Shown: in pieces, positions 17,688 to 27,111 of the stretch
Layout: each line of letters begins with the position of its first letter
Position numbering within the stretch: position 1 is the first letter of the stretch
Assembly: GCF_010669225.1 (NCBI RefSeq)
Contig: NZ_CP048627.1
Span: 1,501,292 to 1,565,291, forward strand
DNA: 64,000 nt
Origin: Megamonas funiformis
GTDB taxonomy: Bacteria > Bacillota > Negativicutes > Selenomonadales > Selenomonadaceae
Direction: 5' to 3'
Translations under genes and position numbers: made by a program
Notes under the pieces: generated by a model
What the model saw: only the letters and a program-made list of their open reading frames with translations
Told to the model about the DNA's origin: nothing
Databases searched by the model: none

Positions 17688-18488
17688 ATGATGAAAATTC
17701 AACAAATACGCAACGCTACTTTAATCATAACGTATGCAAATAAAAGATTTCTAATTGATCCGATGTTTGCACCTAAAGATTTTTATCCACCAATACCAAA
17801 ATGTTTTAATCCCAATACTAAATGGCCGCTTGTAGATTTACCCTTTGCCATTTCCAAAATCATTGATAATATTGATGCTGTAATTTTAACACATTATCAT
17901 ATCGACCATTTTGATGAATTTGCAGTTCAGGCACTACCTAAAAGCTTAAAAATCTACGTTCAAGATGATATTGATAAACAATTATTGATAAATCATGACT
18001 TTACTAATATCGAAGTTTTAACAAAAGAAGGCAATTCATTTGATGATATCAAACTCTATAAAGTTGATTGTCAACATGGTATAAAAGCTCTAACAGTGCC
18101 ATATTTTGAATTTACGAGTAATTATTTTAACATGAGTGTACGCTATGAAGCTATGGGGGTTATTTTCCAACATAAAGATGAAGAAACTTTATATCTAGCT
18201 GGCGACACTATATTTTGTGATTTTGTTAAAAATGCTATTGCTCAATATGCACCTGCTAAAATTATCATCAACTGTGCAGATGCTCAATTTGAACATAGTG
18301 GCTCTATCATCATGGGAACTGATGATATTTTAAAACTTCATCAATATGCTCCTAATTTAAAAATAATAGCTAGTCATTTAGATACTGTAGGTCATGCCAC
18401 TTTAAACCGTCAACAATTAAGCGAATTTATCACTCAACATAAATTAACCGATTATATCTTCGTACCAAAAGACGGAGAAATAATCTAA
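17688..18488 (+). CDS. MBL-fold metallo-hydrolase (UlaG-like)
   Basis: 266 residues. The metallo-beta-lactamase-fold metal motif THYHIDHFDEF is present, and LAGDTIFCDFV and IIASHLDTVGHAT give later ligands. It resembles the UlaG/RNase Z-like cytosolic branch with simple hydrolase activity rather than an antibiotic-degrading enzyme. RBS AAAGGA precedes ATG ATG; the first ATG is used here. Divergent from the HxlR regulator, a common arrangement for regulator and target. Confidence 0.85.
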   Translation: MMKIQQIRNATLIITYANKRFLIDPMFAPKDFYPPIPKCFNPNTKWPLVDLPFAISKIIDNIDAVILTHYHIDHFDEFAVQALPKSLKIYVQDDIDKQLLINHDFTNIEVLTKEGNSFDDIKLYKVDCQHGIKALTVPYFEFTSNYFNMSVRYEAMGVIFQHKDEETLYLAGDTIFCDFVKNAIAQYAPAKIIINCADAQFEHSGSIIMGTDDILKLHQYAPNLKIIASHLDTVGHATLNRQQLSEFITQHKLTDYIFVPKDGEII

Positions 18489-18595
18489 ACGAAAATACAT
18501 TTATCAGAAAAATCCCTTTAAATATTGAAATTAATTATCATTTTTATTATACTTGATATATAAATTATATATCCTAAAGAAAAGAAGTGATATTC

Positions 18596-21217
18596 TTGCA
18601 AAAAGAACATTTTGATATCACAGGTATGACATGTTCGGCTTGCTCTAGTAGAGTAGAAAAAGCTGTCGGTAAATTACCTGGTATAATCAATCACTCGGTG
18701 AATTTGCTAAAAAATTCTATGGTTGTGGAATTTGATGAAAAATTATTATCCATAAATGAAATTATTCAAGCTGTAGAAAAAGCTGGTTATGGTGCTTCAT
18801 TGCATCATAATCAGTCTTTGGGCAAACAAAGTCCTACAAAAATTGAAAATAAAGCAGAAGATATTCATACACAAATGAAAAAACGTTTATTTATCTCTAT
18901 TATTTTCATGTTACCTCTATTTTATATTTCTATGGGACATATGTTTTCCTTACCTATGCCCTCTTTACTTCTAGGTACAGAAAATGCTCTTTCGTTTGCT
19001 TTTACTCAATTTTTATTATTAATTCCTATAGTATTTGTCAATTTCAAATATTATAGCGTAGGCTTCAAAACATTATTTCAACTTTCGCCTAATATGAATT
19101 CTTTGATTGCCCTTGGTTCAAGTGCTGCCATTATCTATGGTATTTATGCCATTTATAAAATAAGTTTTGCCTTAGGTCATGGAGATTTATCTACAGCTCA
19201 TCATTTCAGTATGGATTTATATTTTGAATCAGCAGGTATGATTTTGACCTTGATCACCTTAGGAAAATTTCTCGAAAGTAGAGCTAAAAATAAAACATCT
19301 GATGCTATCACCAAATTGATGAATTTAGCACCGAAAACAGCTCTTCGCTTAGAAAATAATCAAGAACAAGAAATTTCTATTGATGATGTAAAATTAAATG
19401 ACATTCTAATCGTCAAAGCAGGTGCAAGTATTCCTACAGATGGTATTATTATTGAAGGTCATGGCGTTATTGATGAATCTTCACTCACTGGTGAACCTAT
19501 TCCTTGTGATAAAACCATTGACCAAACTGTAATTGGTGGCACAATCAATAAATCTGGCTATTTTAAAATGCGTGTTACTAAAATTGGCGAAAATACTACT
19601 TTAGCTCAAATCATAAATTTAGTAGATGATGCCACTAGTTCCAAAGCACCTATTGCCAAAATCGCTGATAAAATCAGTGCCATCTTTGTTCCTATTGTAA
19701 TAACACTTGCTATTATTGCCACTATCATCTGGCTATTTAAAGGCGAAAGTTTAGAATTTGCTTTATCTATTGGTATCTGTGTATTGGTTATTTCTTGTCC
19801 TTGTGCTTTAGGACTTGCTACACCTACAGCTATTATGGTAGGCACAGGTAAAGGTGCAAGTTTAGGTATTTTATCTAAATCAGCCCAAGCTTTAGAAACT
19901 CTTCACAATATCAATACAGTTGTTCTCGATAAAACAGGCACAATAACTCAAGGCAAACCTCAAGTAACAGATATTTATACTTCAAAAGAAGTAACACTTC
20001 AACAATTATTGACCGTTGCCTCTTCATTAGAAAAATTATCTGAACACCCTTTAGGTGAAGCCATTCTTCAAGTAGCAGATAAACACAATATATCAACTTT
20101 AGCTGTAGAAAAATTTAAACAAATAGCAGGGCAAGGATTATCCGGTATTATTGACAATTCCATTTGTCTTGCAGGTAATCAAAAATTATTAATCGCTCAT
20201 GATATTGAAAATGAACAGCTATTTTCCCTAGGTAATAAATTAGCCCAACAAGGAAAAACACCTTTATACTTCACTAAAGACGATACAATTCTTGGCTTAA
20301 TAGCTATCGCCGATACAATTAAAGCAACAAGTCCTCAAGCTATTCAAGAATTAAAAAATCTCGGTATCAATATCTATATGTTGACTGGTGATAATCAACT
20401 CACAGCAAAACAGATAGCTAAGCAAATAAATCTTGAAGAAAATAATATAATTTCTGATGTATTACCTCAAGATAAAGAAGCTAAAATTCGTCAACTCCAA
20501 AATCAAGAGCAAAAAGTAGCTATGGTAGGTGATGGCATAAATGACGCACCTGCACTTGCTCGTGCTGATGTTGGTATTGCTATCGGTGCCGGTACAGATA
20601 TTGCTATTGACTCCGCTGATATTATTTTAATGAAAAACAATTTACTAGATGTAGTAACTGCTATAAAATTAAGTAAAGCCGTTATCAAAAATATCCGTGA
20701 AAATCTCTTCTGGGCATTTATCTATAATATCATAGGTATTCCTATTGCCATGGGCTTATTTTATACTGCTTTTGGTTTAAAACTAAATCCTATGATTGGT
20801 GCTCTAGCCATGAGTTTTAGCTCCGTTTTTGTCGTAACTAATGCTCTTCGTTTGCGTTTTTTCCAAAATAATTATCAAACTTCATCCATAAATAAAGATA
20901 ATTCATCTACTGCCATAAATATTCAAGCAATAGATTTAAATACATCAAAAGGAGACGATAATATGGGATTATTAAATAATTTATTCCACAAAAATAGTGA
21001 AAAACAAACTGAAAAAATCATATCTATTGAAGGTATAATGTGCCAACACTGTGTAAGACATGCCACAGAAGCACTAGAAAAAATAGATGGTGTCAGTGAT
21101 GTAAAAGTAAGTCTTGAAAATAAAAATGCTGTTATCCATGTAAATCAAAATGTTACAGATGAACAAATAACTAATGCCATTGTTGAAGCAGGCTATGAAG
21201 TTACTGCTATAAAATAA
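18596..21217 (+). CDS. copA: Copper-exporting P1B-ATPase CopA with C-terminal HMA domain
   Basis: P-type ATPase for Cu+ export. An N-terminal heavy-metal domain has GMTCSACSSRVEKA; membrane helices include the CPC metal site (ISCPCALGLATPTA); the phosphorylation loop is DKTGTITQGKP, with HP of the ATP site (SEHPLGEA) and GDGINDAPALA. After the last helix (FVVTNALRLRFF) a linker of about 40 residues leads to a second HMA domain with GIMCQHC, unusual at the C-terminus. GTG at 18587 is possible, but AAAGAAG spaces better to TTG 18596. The linker carries an internal RBS and ATG (see 20963). Confidence 0.93.
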   Translation: MQKEHFDITGMTCSACSSRVEKAVGKLPGIINHSVNLLKNSMVVEFDEKLLSINEIIQAVEKAGYGASLHHNQSLGKQSPTKIENKAEDIHTQMKKRLFISIIFMLPLFYISMGHMFSLPMPSLLLGTENALSFAFTQFLLLIPIVFVNFKYYSVGFKTLFQLSPNMNSLIALGSSAAIIYGIYAIYKISFALGHGDLSTAHHFSMDLYFESAGMILTLITLGKFLESRAKNKTSDAITKLMNLAPKTALRLENNQEQEISIDDVKLNDILIVKAGASIPTDGIIIEGHGVIDESSLTGEPIPCDKTIDQTVIGGTINKSGYFKMRVTKIGENTTLAQIINLVDDATSSKAPIAKIADKISAIFVPIVITLAIIATIIWLFKGESLEFALSIGICVLVISCPCALGLATPTAIMVGTGKGASLGILSKSAQALETLHNINTVVLDKTGTITQGKPQVTDIYTSKEVTLQQLLTVASSLEKLSEHPLGEAILQVADKHNISTLAVEKFKQIAGQGLSGIIDNSICLAGNQKLLIAHDIENEQLFSLGNKLAQQGKTPLYFTKDDTILGLIAIADTIKATSPQAIQELKNLGINIYMLTGDNQLTAKQIAKQINLEENNIISDVLPQDKEAKIRQLQNQEQKVAMVGDGINDAPALARADVGIAIGAGTDIAIDSADIILMKNNLLDVVTAIKLSKAVIKNIRENLFWAFIYNIIGIPIAMGLFYTAFGLKLNPMIGALAMSFSSVFVVTNALRLRFFQNNYQTSSINKDNSSTAINIQAIDLNTSKGDDNMGLLNNLFHKNSEKQTEKIISIEGIMCQHCVRHATEALEKIDGVSDVKVSLENKNAVIHVNQNVTDEQITNAIVEAGYEVTAIK
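20963..21217 (+). CDS. Possible internally initiated CopZ-like copper chaperone
   Basis: Within copA and in the same frame, AAAAGGAGACGATAATATG gives a near-ideal ribosome binding site and an ATG at 20963. From there an 84-residue protein (MGLLNNLFHKNSEKQ then an HMA domain with GIMCQHCVRHA) would match free CopZ chaperones, which are about 70-85 residues. Either the gene arose by fusion of copA and copZ with loss of one stop, or the cell makes both full CopA and a separate chaperone from one gene. Sequence alone cannot decide. Confidence 0.45.
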   Translation: MGLLNNLFHKNSEKQTEKIISIEGIMCQHCVRHATEALEKIDGVSDVKVSLENKNAVIHVNQNVTDEQITNAIVEAGYEVTAIK

Positions 21218-21232
21218 ATAATATAAAATAAT

Positions 21233-21316
21233 TAAAAATCCTTTCTATAATCTATTGAAAAATTTTAAGTCTATGTTATAATATTAAAAATCATATTTTA
21301 TAGAAAGGATTTTTTT
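21233..21316 (+). promoter_or_regulatory. beta-lactamase promoter inside a long inverted repeat
   Basis: TTGAAA (21255-21260), 16-bp spacer and TATAAT (21277-21282). Around it AAAATCCTTTCTATAA (from about 21234) is complementary to TTATAGAAAGGATTTT (from about 21299), which contains the beta-lactamase RBS AGAAAGGA. Read-through RNA from copA would fold into a terminator-like hairpin hiding the RBS; RNA from the internal promoter would lack the left arm and be translatable. Confidence 0.5.
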
Positions 21317-22201
21317 ATGTTTAAAATACTTGCAAAAATCATTTGCGTTATAACAATTTGTTTATTCACTACAAATTGCACCTCTGCTGAAAATTCAACT
21401 TCATCAAGCAATCAAAACACTTCCATGCAAACAACTCAAACAACAAAAAATTCCATTGATTTATCTTCTTATTTTGAAAATATTAATGGTACGGCTGTAT
21501 TTTATACACCTGATACAAATACATATAATATTTACAATGATGAATTAAGCACCAAGCAATCTTCTCCTTGCTCCACCTTCAAAATTTTTTCCACTTATGT
21601 AGCTTTAGACAATAAGACTATTGACGCTAATAATTCTCTTCGAAAATGGAATGGCACTATTTACTGGTATGATGCATGGAATAAAGATATTGATTTAGAT
21701 ACAGCATTTAAAACATCTTGTGTTTGGTATTATCGCCAAGTCATTGATGAAATCGGACAAGATACTATGCAAAAATATATCGATAAGTTCGATTATGGCA
21801 ATAAAGATATTTCTGATTGGGACGGAAAAACAGATTTAGATGATGACCCTAGAGATTTAAAAGGATTTTGGTTGGGAACTTCTTTGAAGATTTCACCATT
21901 AGAACAAGTACAATTATTAAATCGCCTATTTTCTGCCAATGAAAATCCTATGGCTTTAGCTAAACTAAAAGAATTAATGTTAGTTTATGAAGATAATAAC
22001 ACTGGTCTAAAAATTTATGGCAAAACTGGTTTTGGTAAAGTAAACGGTGAAAATATTGATGCTTGGTTCACTGGTTTTTATGAAATAAATAATCAACGAA
22101 CATATTATTCTGTACGTTTAGATGACCCTAAAAATCCTCAAGCATTAAGCTCCACTGCCAAAGAAATCGCTATTAATATCATTAAAAATCTAAACAAATG
22201 A
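21317..22201 (+). CDS. Class D (OXA-type) beta-lactamase, lipoprotein
   Basis: 294 residues. All class D motifs are present: SPCSTFKIF with the nucleophile Ser and the carboxylatable Lys (S-x-x-K), SCV in KTSCVWYYR (S-x-V), and KTG in YGKTGFGK; WLGTSLKISPLEQVQLL is the conserved omega-loop/Trp region. A lipobox-like FTTNC after a hydrophobic leader suggests a membrane-anchored lipoprotein. Hydrolysis of penicillins is expected from the family; the spectrum is not predictable from the sequence. Own promoter; terminator at 22205-22247. Base composition is like its neighbours. Confidence 0.92.
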   Translation: MFKILAKIICVITICLFTTNCTSAENSTSSSNQNTSMQTTQTTKNSIDLSSYFENINGTAVFYTPDTNTYNIYNDELSTKQSSPCSTFKIFSTYVALDNKTIDANNSLRKWNGTIYWYDAWNKDIDLDTAFKTSCVWYYRQVIDEIGQDTMQKYIDKFDYGNKDISDWDGKTDLDDDPRDLKGFWLGTSLKISPLEQVQLLNRLFSANENPMALAKLKELMLVYEDNNTGLKIYGKTGFGKVNGENIDAWFTGFYEINNQRTYYSVRLDDPKNPQALSSTAKEIAINIIKNLNK

Positions 22202-22204
22202 CAA

Positions 22205-22247
22205 AAGGCTTTTCTTAGTATCATTTTTCTCTACTAAGAAAAGCCTT
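22205..22247. terminator. Bidirectional terminator after beta-lactamase and MFS genes
   Basis: AAGGCTTTTCTTAGTA (22205-22220) pairs with TACTAAGAAAAGCCTT (22232-22247), a 16-bp stem between convergent genes. Confidence 0.85.
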
Positions 22248-22252
22248 CTTTA

Positions 22253-23452
22253 TTATTTATTTAACATACGCATTGCTCTTACAATTACTTCTTTATACTC
22301 TCTTTTTATTCTACTTGCTAATAAATAACTTATGATTGTAGCCAAAATAGCAAATACCCCACCTGTGATACCTACGCTGTTTAATCCTGCTAAATCAACA
22401 GATAACGAACCAGCAAAGGAACCTACAGCAATACCTACATTATAAGAAGATGATGTAAGTGAACCTGCTAATGCTAAAGTTCCTGGATAAAATTTCTTGG
22501 ACACTTGTAAATAATACATCTGTGTTGGTGTGTTTAATAAATACATCAATACACCTAAACAGCAGATAACCACACTGCCTAAAATAAATGATTCCATAGT
22601 AAATGTTAATAAAATAGAAAATATTGCTTGTCCTGCAAATATCATCCATAAAATACGCATACCGCCCCAATAATTGAGCATAGGAGATAACAAATTACTA
22701 ATCATTGCCGCTACACCAAAAATAACAAATGCTAAAGTCAATAAATTAGCAGATAAGCCCATTTTATCTAATAAAATTGGAGATAAATAAGTATAGAAAC
22801 AATATGCAGAAGAACCACTTAAAATCATTGCACTTACTGCCATAATAATTCGTCTATCTTTTAATAATACTAATTGTTCCATAATATTATTAGTTGGTGG
22901 TAAGTTTTTCGTTGGTAAAAATTTAATCATTAATAATAACAATAGAATACTAACAACAACGATAAAAGCAAATGCTACACGCCAACTTGCAAATTGTACG
23001 ATAAACATACTAAATGGAACACCAAATACTGAAGCAATATTAAAGCCAGCAAAAATCCAAGATATTACCGAAGAAGTGTATTTTCTTGGGGCAACATCTG
23101 GAGCAAATGTCATTGACATTGAAATTAAAGCACTAGACACAGCTGCCAAAAATATTCGTGAAGCCAACATAACTGGATAATTAGGTGCTAACATACAAGC
23201 CACATTACCTAGTGTAAATAAAAACATTAAGCTTAAAACCGTACGATATCTAGGAAATCTTGATAGATATGCCGTAATCAAAGGTGCACCCACTGAATAA
23301 ACTATGGCAAATGCAGAAATCAATAAACCTGTTTGCGTGATTGATACATTCAAATCTTCTGCAATATTCGGCAAAATACCAATAACCACATATTCACAAG
23401 TACCCAATACAAAACTAAGCATAATCAACATGATTACTCTGATATTAAACAT
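22253..23452 (-). CDS. MFS transporter, DHA1 (AraJ-like) family
   Basis: 399 residues and 12 predicted membrane helices. The N-terminal FVLGTCEYVVIGILPNIA and the motif-A region AYLSRFPRYRTVLS fit the DHA1 drug:H+ antiporters of the AraJ/YdhP group. Substrate unknown: sugar efflux or drug export are the usual roles. RBS AAAGGAG. It converges with the beta-lactamase gene across a shared terminator. Confidence 0.87.
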   Translation of the reverse strand: MFNIRVIMLIMLSFVLGTCEYVVIGILPNIAEDLNVSITQTGLLISAFAIVYSVGAPLITAYLSRFPRYRTVLSLMFLFTLGNVACMLAPNYPVMLASRIFLAAVSSALISMSMTFAPDVAPRKYTSSVISWIFAGFNIASVFGVPFSMFIVQFASWRVAFAFIVVVSILLLLLMIKFLPTKNLPPTNNIMEQLVLLKDRRIIMAVSAMILSGSSAYCFYTYLSPILLDKMGLSANLLTLAFVIFGVAAMISNLLSPMLNYWGGMRILWMIFAGQAIFSILLTFTMESFILGSVVICCLGVLMYLLNTPTQMYYLQVSKKFYPGTLALAGSLTSSSYNVGIAVGSFAGSLSVDLAGLNSVGITGGVFAILATIISYLLASRIKREYKEVIVRAMRMLNK

Positions 23453-23634
23453 AATGTTATGATCTCCTTTACTATTTTTTTATTTATATTCCCTGTACTT
23501 ATTATTAGTAATAATAAGTAATTTAACTCGTTAAACGTTTACTATTATATATATTTTTTTTTATAAATACTATGCTTTCATATATTAAAAACATTGCTAA
23601 ATGTCTTTTCTTTTTTACACAATAAACACAAAAT

Positions 23635-23666
23635 TAAAAGAGCAGATTTTAAAATCTACTCTTTTT
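23635..23666. terminator. Terminator after FAH-family gene
   Basis: AAAAGAGCAGATTTT and AAAATCTACTCTTTTT form a compact hairpin (one mismatch) directly downstream of the leftward gene ending at 23674. Confidence 0.7.
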
Positions 23667-23673
23667 CTCAAAA

Positions 23674-24567
23674 TCATTTAATTTTATTTATTAATTTACC
23701 GATTGGAGGAATTTCACAAACTACTTCATCTCCAGATTTTAACCATTTTCCTGGTTTATATCCCATGCCCACACCTGATGGCGTACCTGTAGCAATGATA
23801 TCTCCTGCTTCTAAAGTCATTCCTTGTGATAATTCTGATACTACTTTTGGTATATCATTTAAAAATAATTTTGTATTTGAATTTTGACGAAGTTCCCCAT
23901 TTACACTGCATTTTATATCCACTTCTACAGGAAATGGCAAAGCTGATTTATGCAAAATAACAGGGCCCATAGCACTATAAGTATCTAGAGATTTTCCCTT
24001 AAACCATTGCATATGTTTTAATTGCAATCTACGTGAAGAAAAATCATTAAAAATGCTATAACCAAAAATATAATCTTCTACTTTATCCACAGGTATATTT
24101 TTGCCAGTTTTACCTATGATTACCGCCAATTCCACTTCATAATCTAAAGCATTATCTATATCCAAACAAGCCTGTACATCTTCATTTGTACCGATTATTT
24201 TAATCGCACGCTTGCCAAAATAAACTGCATCATTACTTGTTTTCTTAAAATTTTTTGCACGTTCACTAGCTTCTTCTAAATGAGCTTGATAATTTACACC
24301 CACACATAAAATGTCATGTATTGGTCTCTCTATTGGTGATAATAATTTAACTTCACTCAATTTATAGCTCTTAAAATCATTATTTTCATCATCTAATTTT
24401 GTCTGTATATCTTTTATATCATCTTCATTTAATTGTTCAATCACATCTTGCATACAGCAAAAAGTTTTATCTGCATATAAATCATTAAGTGCTATTATCT
24501 TATCTTCATCATTTGCTAAAACACCTATCAATTTCTTATCTTCTATTTTAAAATTTACAAACTTCAT
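23674..24567 (-). CDS. Fumarylacetoacetate hydrolase family protein
   Basis: 297 residues. The C-terminal catalytic fold shows the metal ligands as in FAH-family enzymes: LDYEVELAVIIGKTGKNIP (E-x-E), then GYSIFNDFSSR and WFKGKSLDTYSAMGP, ending GDIIATGTPSGVGMG. Members cleave or hydrate C-C bonds of acylpyruvates or 2-keto-3-deoxy acids. The physiological substrate cannot be told. RBS AAGGA. It is a single-gene unit. Confidence 0.88.
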   Translation of the reverse strand: MKFVNFKIEDKKLIGVLANDEDKIIALNDLYADKTFCCMQDVIEQLNEDDIKDIQTKLDDENNDFKSYKLSEVKLLSPIERPIHDILCVGVNYQAHLEEASERAKNFKKTSNDAVYFGKRAIKIIGTNEDVQACLDIDNALDYEVELAVIIGKTGKNIPVDKVEDYIFGYSIFNDFSSRRLQLKHMQWFKGKSLDTYSAMGPVILHKSALPFPVEVDIKCSVNGELRQNSNTKLFLNDIPKVVSELSQGMTLEAGDIIATGTPSGVGMGYKPGKWLKSGDEVVCEIPPIGKLINKIK

Positions 24568-24748
24568 TATCCTTCATTCCTTTCCTTACTTACTAACTAA
24601 AATATATATTATACATTTTCAATCCAAAATCCTTCTATTTTATAATCCTATTCAACAAATAGGTTTTAATGAAAATAAATTTATATAATTATTTCACCAA
24701 TCTAAATTTATTATTGTATTTGCTCTAATAAATTATTTTATATTCATC

Positions 24749-24777
24749 TTGACATTATATACTATTCATACTAAAAT
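24749..24777 (+). promoter_or_regulatory. Promoter of the suf operon
   Basis: TTGACA (24749-24754), 17-bp spacer, TAAAAT (24772-24777), leaving a leader of about 130 nt. The leader ends with a small hairpin CCTAC/GTAGG (about 24880-24895) just before the RBS GGATAGGAGG. The rest of the 345-bp gap before sufC is AT-rich with nothing else recognisable. Confidence 0.6.
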
Positions 24778-24912
24778 AATAGTAAATAAGATATAAATTT
24801 CTTTTATTCTTTTAATTTATAAATATATTTTAAATCTATATATAAACAAGTAATTATCATATTTTCATAAACTTTAAACCTACTATAAAAGTAGGATAGG
24901 AGGATATATTTC

Positions 24913-25662
24913 ATGACTAAATCTCTTTTAAATATTACGGACTTATACGCTAGTGCTGAAGATAAAACAATTTTACAAAATTTAAATTTAAATATAAATA
25001 AAGGTGAAACTCATATTTTAATGGGCCCTAATGGTGCAGGAAAATCTACATTAGGCAATGTCATTATGGGTAATTCTCAATATAAAGTAGACCGTGGAAG
25101 TATATTTTTCAAAGATGAAGATATTACTTCTACTAGAACTGATGAACGTGCTCAAAAAGGATTATTCTTATCTTTCCAAAGCCCTATAGAAATTCCTGGT
25201 GTTTCTATCTCTCAATTTATCCGTACTGCTATGGAAACAAAAGAAAAAATCCGCCTAAAAGCTTTTCGCGATAAATTAAAAACTGTTACTAAGACACTCG
25301 GTATCAATGAACAATGGATTAATCGTGAATTAAATGTAGGATTTTCTGGTGGCGAACGCAAAAAAATTGAAATGCTTCAATTATTAATGCTAAATCCTAA
25401 ATTAGCTATCTTAGATGAAACAGACTCTGGTCTTGATGTTGACGCTGTAAAAACTGTTTCTCGCGGTATACAGACATTCCAACAAGATGACCAAAAATCT
25501 TTATTAATCATCACTCACAACAGCAAAATCCTTGAATATCTCCATATTGATTATGTTCATATCTTAATCAATGGAAAAATCATCAAAACAGGAGATGCTT
25601 CTTTAATAAAAATCATCAACGAACAAGGCTATGAACCTCTTATCACTGGACAAGGAGAATAA
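24913..25662 (+). CDS. sufC: Fe-S cluster assembly ATPase SufC
   Basis: 249-residue ABC-type ATPase of the SufBCD scaffold. Walker A GPNGAGKST, signature NVGFSGGERKK, Walker B LAILDETDSGLDVDA and the switch His in IITHNSK are all present. First gene of sufCBDSU, with RBS AGGAGG. Cytosolic; powers the SufBC2D complex during cluster formation. Confidence 0.97.
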   Translation: MTKSLLNITDLYASAEDKTILQNLNLNINKGETHILMGPNGAGKSTLGNVIMGNSQYKVDRGSIFFKDEDITSTRTDERAQKGLFLSFQSPIEIPGVSISQFIRTAMETKEKIRLKAFRDKLKTVTKTLGINEQWINRELNVGFSGGERKKIEMLQLLMLNPKLAILDETDSGLDVDAVKTVSRGIQTFQQDDQKSLLIITHNSKILEYLHIDYVHILINGKIIKTGDASLIKIINEQGYEPLITGQGE

Positions 25663-25666
25663 AATC

Positions 25667-27097
25667 ATGAATGAAGCAGAAAAAAGACAAAATGAATATA
25701 TAAATCAAACTGCTGAACGTGTAGAAAATCGTTATGATTTTAAAAAAGCAGAAAAAGATGCTTATCGTCTCAAAAAAGGTCTCACGCCAAAAATCGTAGA
25801 AGAATTATCTGCTAAAAAAAATGACCCTGAGTGGATGCGTGAATTTCGCTTGCGTTCTTTAGAAATCTACCACAGCTTAGATGTACCACCATGGGGACCA
25901 TCTATTGATGATTTAAATATCGACAATATCGTAACTTATGTAAAACCAAATACTGATATGCAAGGTTCATGGAAAAATGTACCTGAAGATATCAAAGACA
26001 CTTTCGATAAATTAGGTATTCCTCAAGCTGAACAAAAATCCCTAGCTGGTGTCGGTGCCCAATACGACTCTGAGGTCGTTTATCACAATCTCAAAGAAGA
26101 AGTTGCCAAACTAGGTGTAATTTATACAGATATCGAAACTGCTCTCAAAGGCCCTTATGAACCTATGATACGTGAACATTTTATGAAACTTGTAACACCT
26201 CGCGATCATAAATTTGCAGCCTTACATGGTGCAGTTTGGTCTGGTGGCTCTTTCGTATATGTACCACCTGGAGTAAAAGTGGACATTCCACTTCAATCTT
26301 ATTTCCGCCTAAATGCAGCAGGTGCAGGGCAATTTGAACATACTTTGATTATCGTAGATAAAGGAGCTGACCTTCACTTCATCGAAGGCTGTTCTGCTCC
26401 TAAATATAATGTAGCTAATTTACATGCTGGCTGTGTAGAATTATTCGTCGCTGATGATGCAAAATTGCGTTACTCCACAATTGAAAACTGGTCAAAAAAT
26501 ATGTATAATCTCAATACAAAAAGAGCAAAAGTAGGCAAAAATGCTACTATGGAATGGATTTCTGGCTCATTCGGCTCTCATATCTCTTACCTTTATCCAA
26601 TGACAATTCTTGCAGGTGAAAATGCCAAAGCAGAATTTACAGGAATTACATTTGCAGGTAAAGGGCAAAATCTCGATACAGGAGCTAAGATGGTGCATAA
26701 TGCCCCTCATACATCTTCTTTAATCAACACAAAATCTATTTCTAAAGATGGTGGTGCTAGCACATTTAGAAGTTCTGTCGTTGTAGCCAAACAAGCCCAG
26801 CACAGTAAAGCCCTAGTTTCTTGCCAATCTTTAATGCTCGATAATATTTCTCGTTCAGATACCATTCCAGCAATGGACGTGCGTACAAATAAAGCCAGTG
26901 TCGGGCACGAAGCCAAAATTGGTCGCATTAGTGATCAAGCTGTATTTTATCTCATGAGTAGAGGTCTAAGTGAAGCCGCTGCTCGTGCTATGATTGTAAA
27001 CGGATTTGCTAATCCAATATCCAAAGAATTACCAGTAGAATATGCTGTAGAAATGAATCATTTAATTCAATTAGAAATGGAAGGTGCCATTGGCTAA
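25667..27097 (+). CDS. sufB: Fe-S cluster scaffold SufB
   Basis: 476 residues from ATG 25667, which follows the RBS GGAGAA at the end of sufC; the longer in-frame extension overlaps sufC and is not used. Conserved SufB features include WGPSIDDLN, the beta-helix core and the SCQSLMLDN... with C-terminal Cys region, and MSRGLSEAAARAMIVNGF. SufB is the core scaffold that binds the nascent cluster with SufC and SufD. Confidence 0.97.
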   Translation: MNEAEKRQNEYINQTAERVENRYDFKKAEKDAYRLKKGLTPKIVEELSAKKNDPEWMREFRLRSLEIYHSLDVPPWGPSIDDLNIDNIVTYVKPNTDMQGSWKNVPEDIKDTFDKLGIPQAEQKSLAGVGAQYDSEVVYHNLKEEVAKLGVIYTDIETALKGPYEPMIREHFMKLVTPRDHKFAALHGAVWSGGSFVYVPPGVKVDIPLQSYFRLNAAGAGQFEHTLIIVDKGADLHFIEGCSAPKYNVANLHAGCVELFVADDAKLRYSTIENWSKNMYNLNTKRAKVGKNATMEWISGSFGSHISYLYPMTILAGENAKAEFTGITFAGKGQNLDTGAKMVHNAPHTSSLINTKSISKDGGASTFRSSVVVAKQAQHSKALVSCQSLMLDNISRSDTIPAMDVRTNKASVGHEAKIGRISDQAVFYLMSRGLSEAAARAMIVNGFANPISKELPVEYAVEMNHLIQLEMEGAIG

Positions 27098-27111
27098 AAG
27101 GAGATATGACT

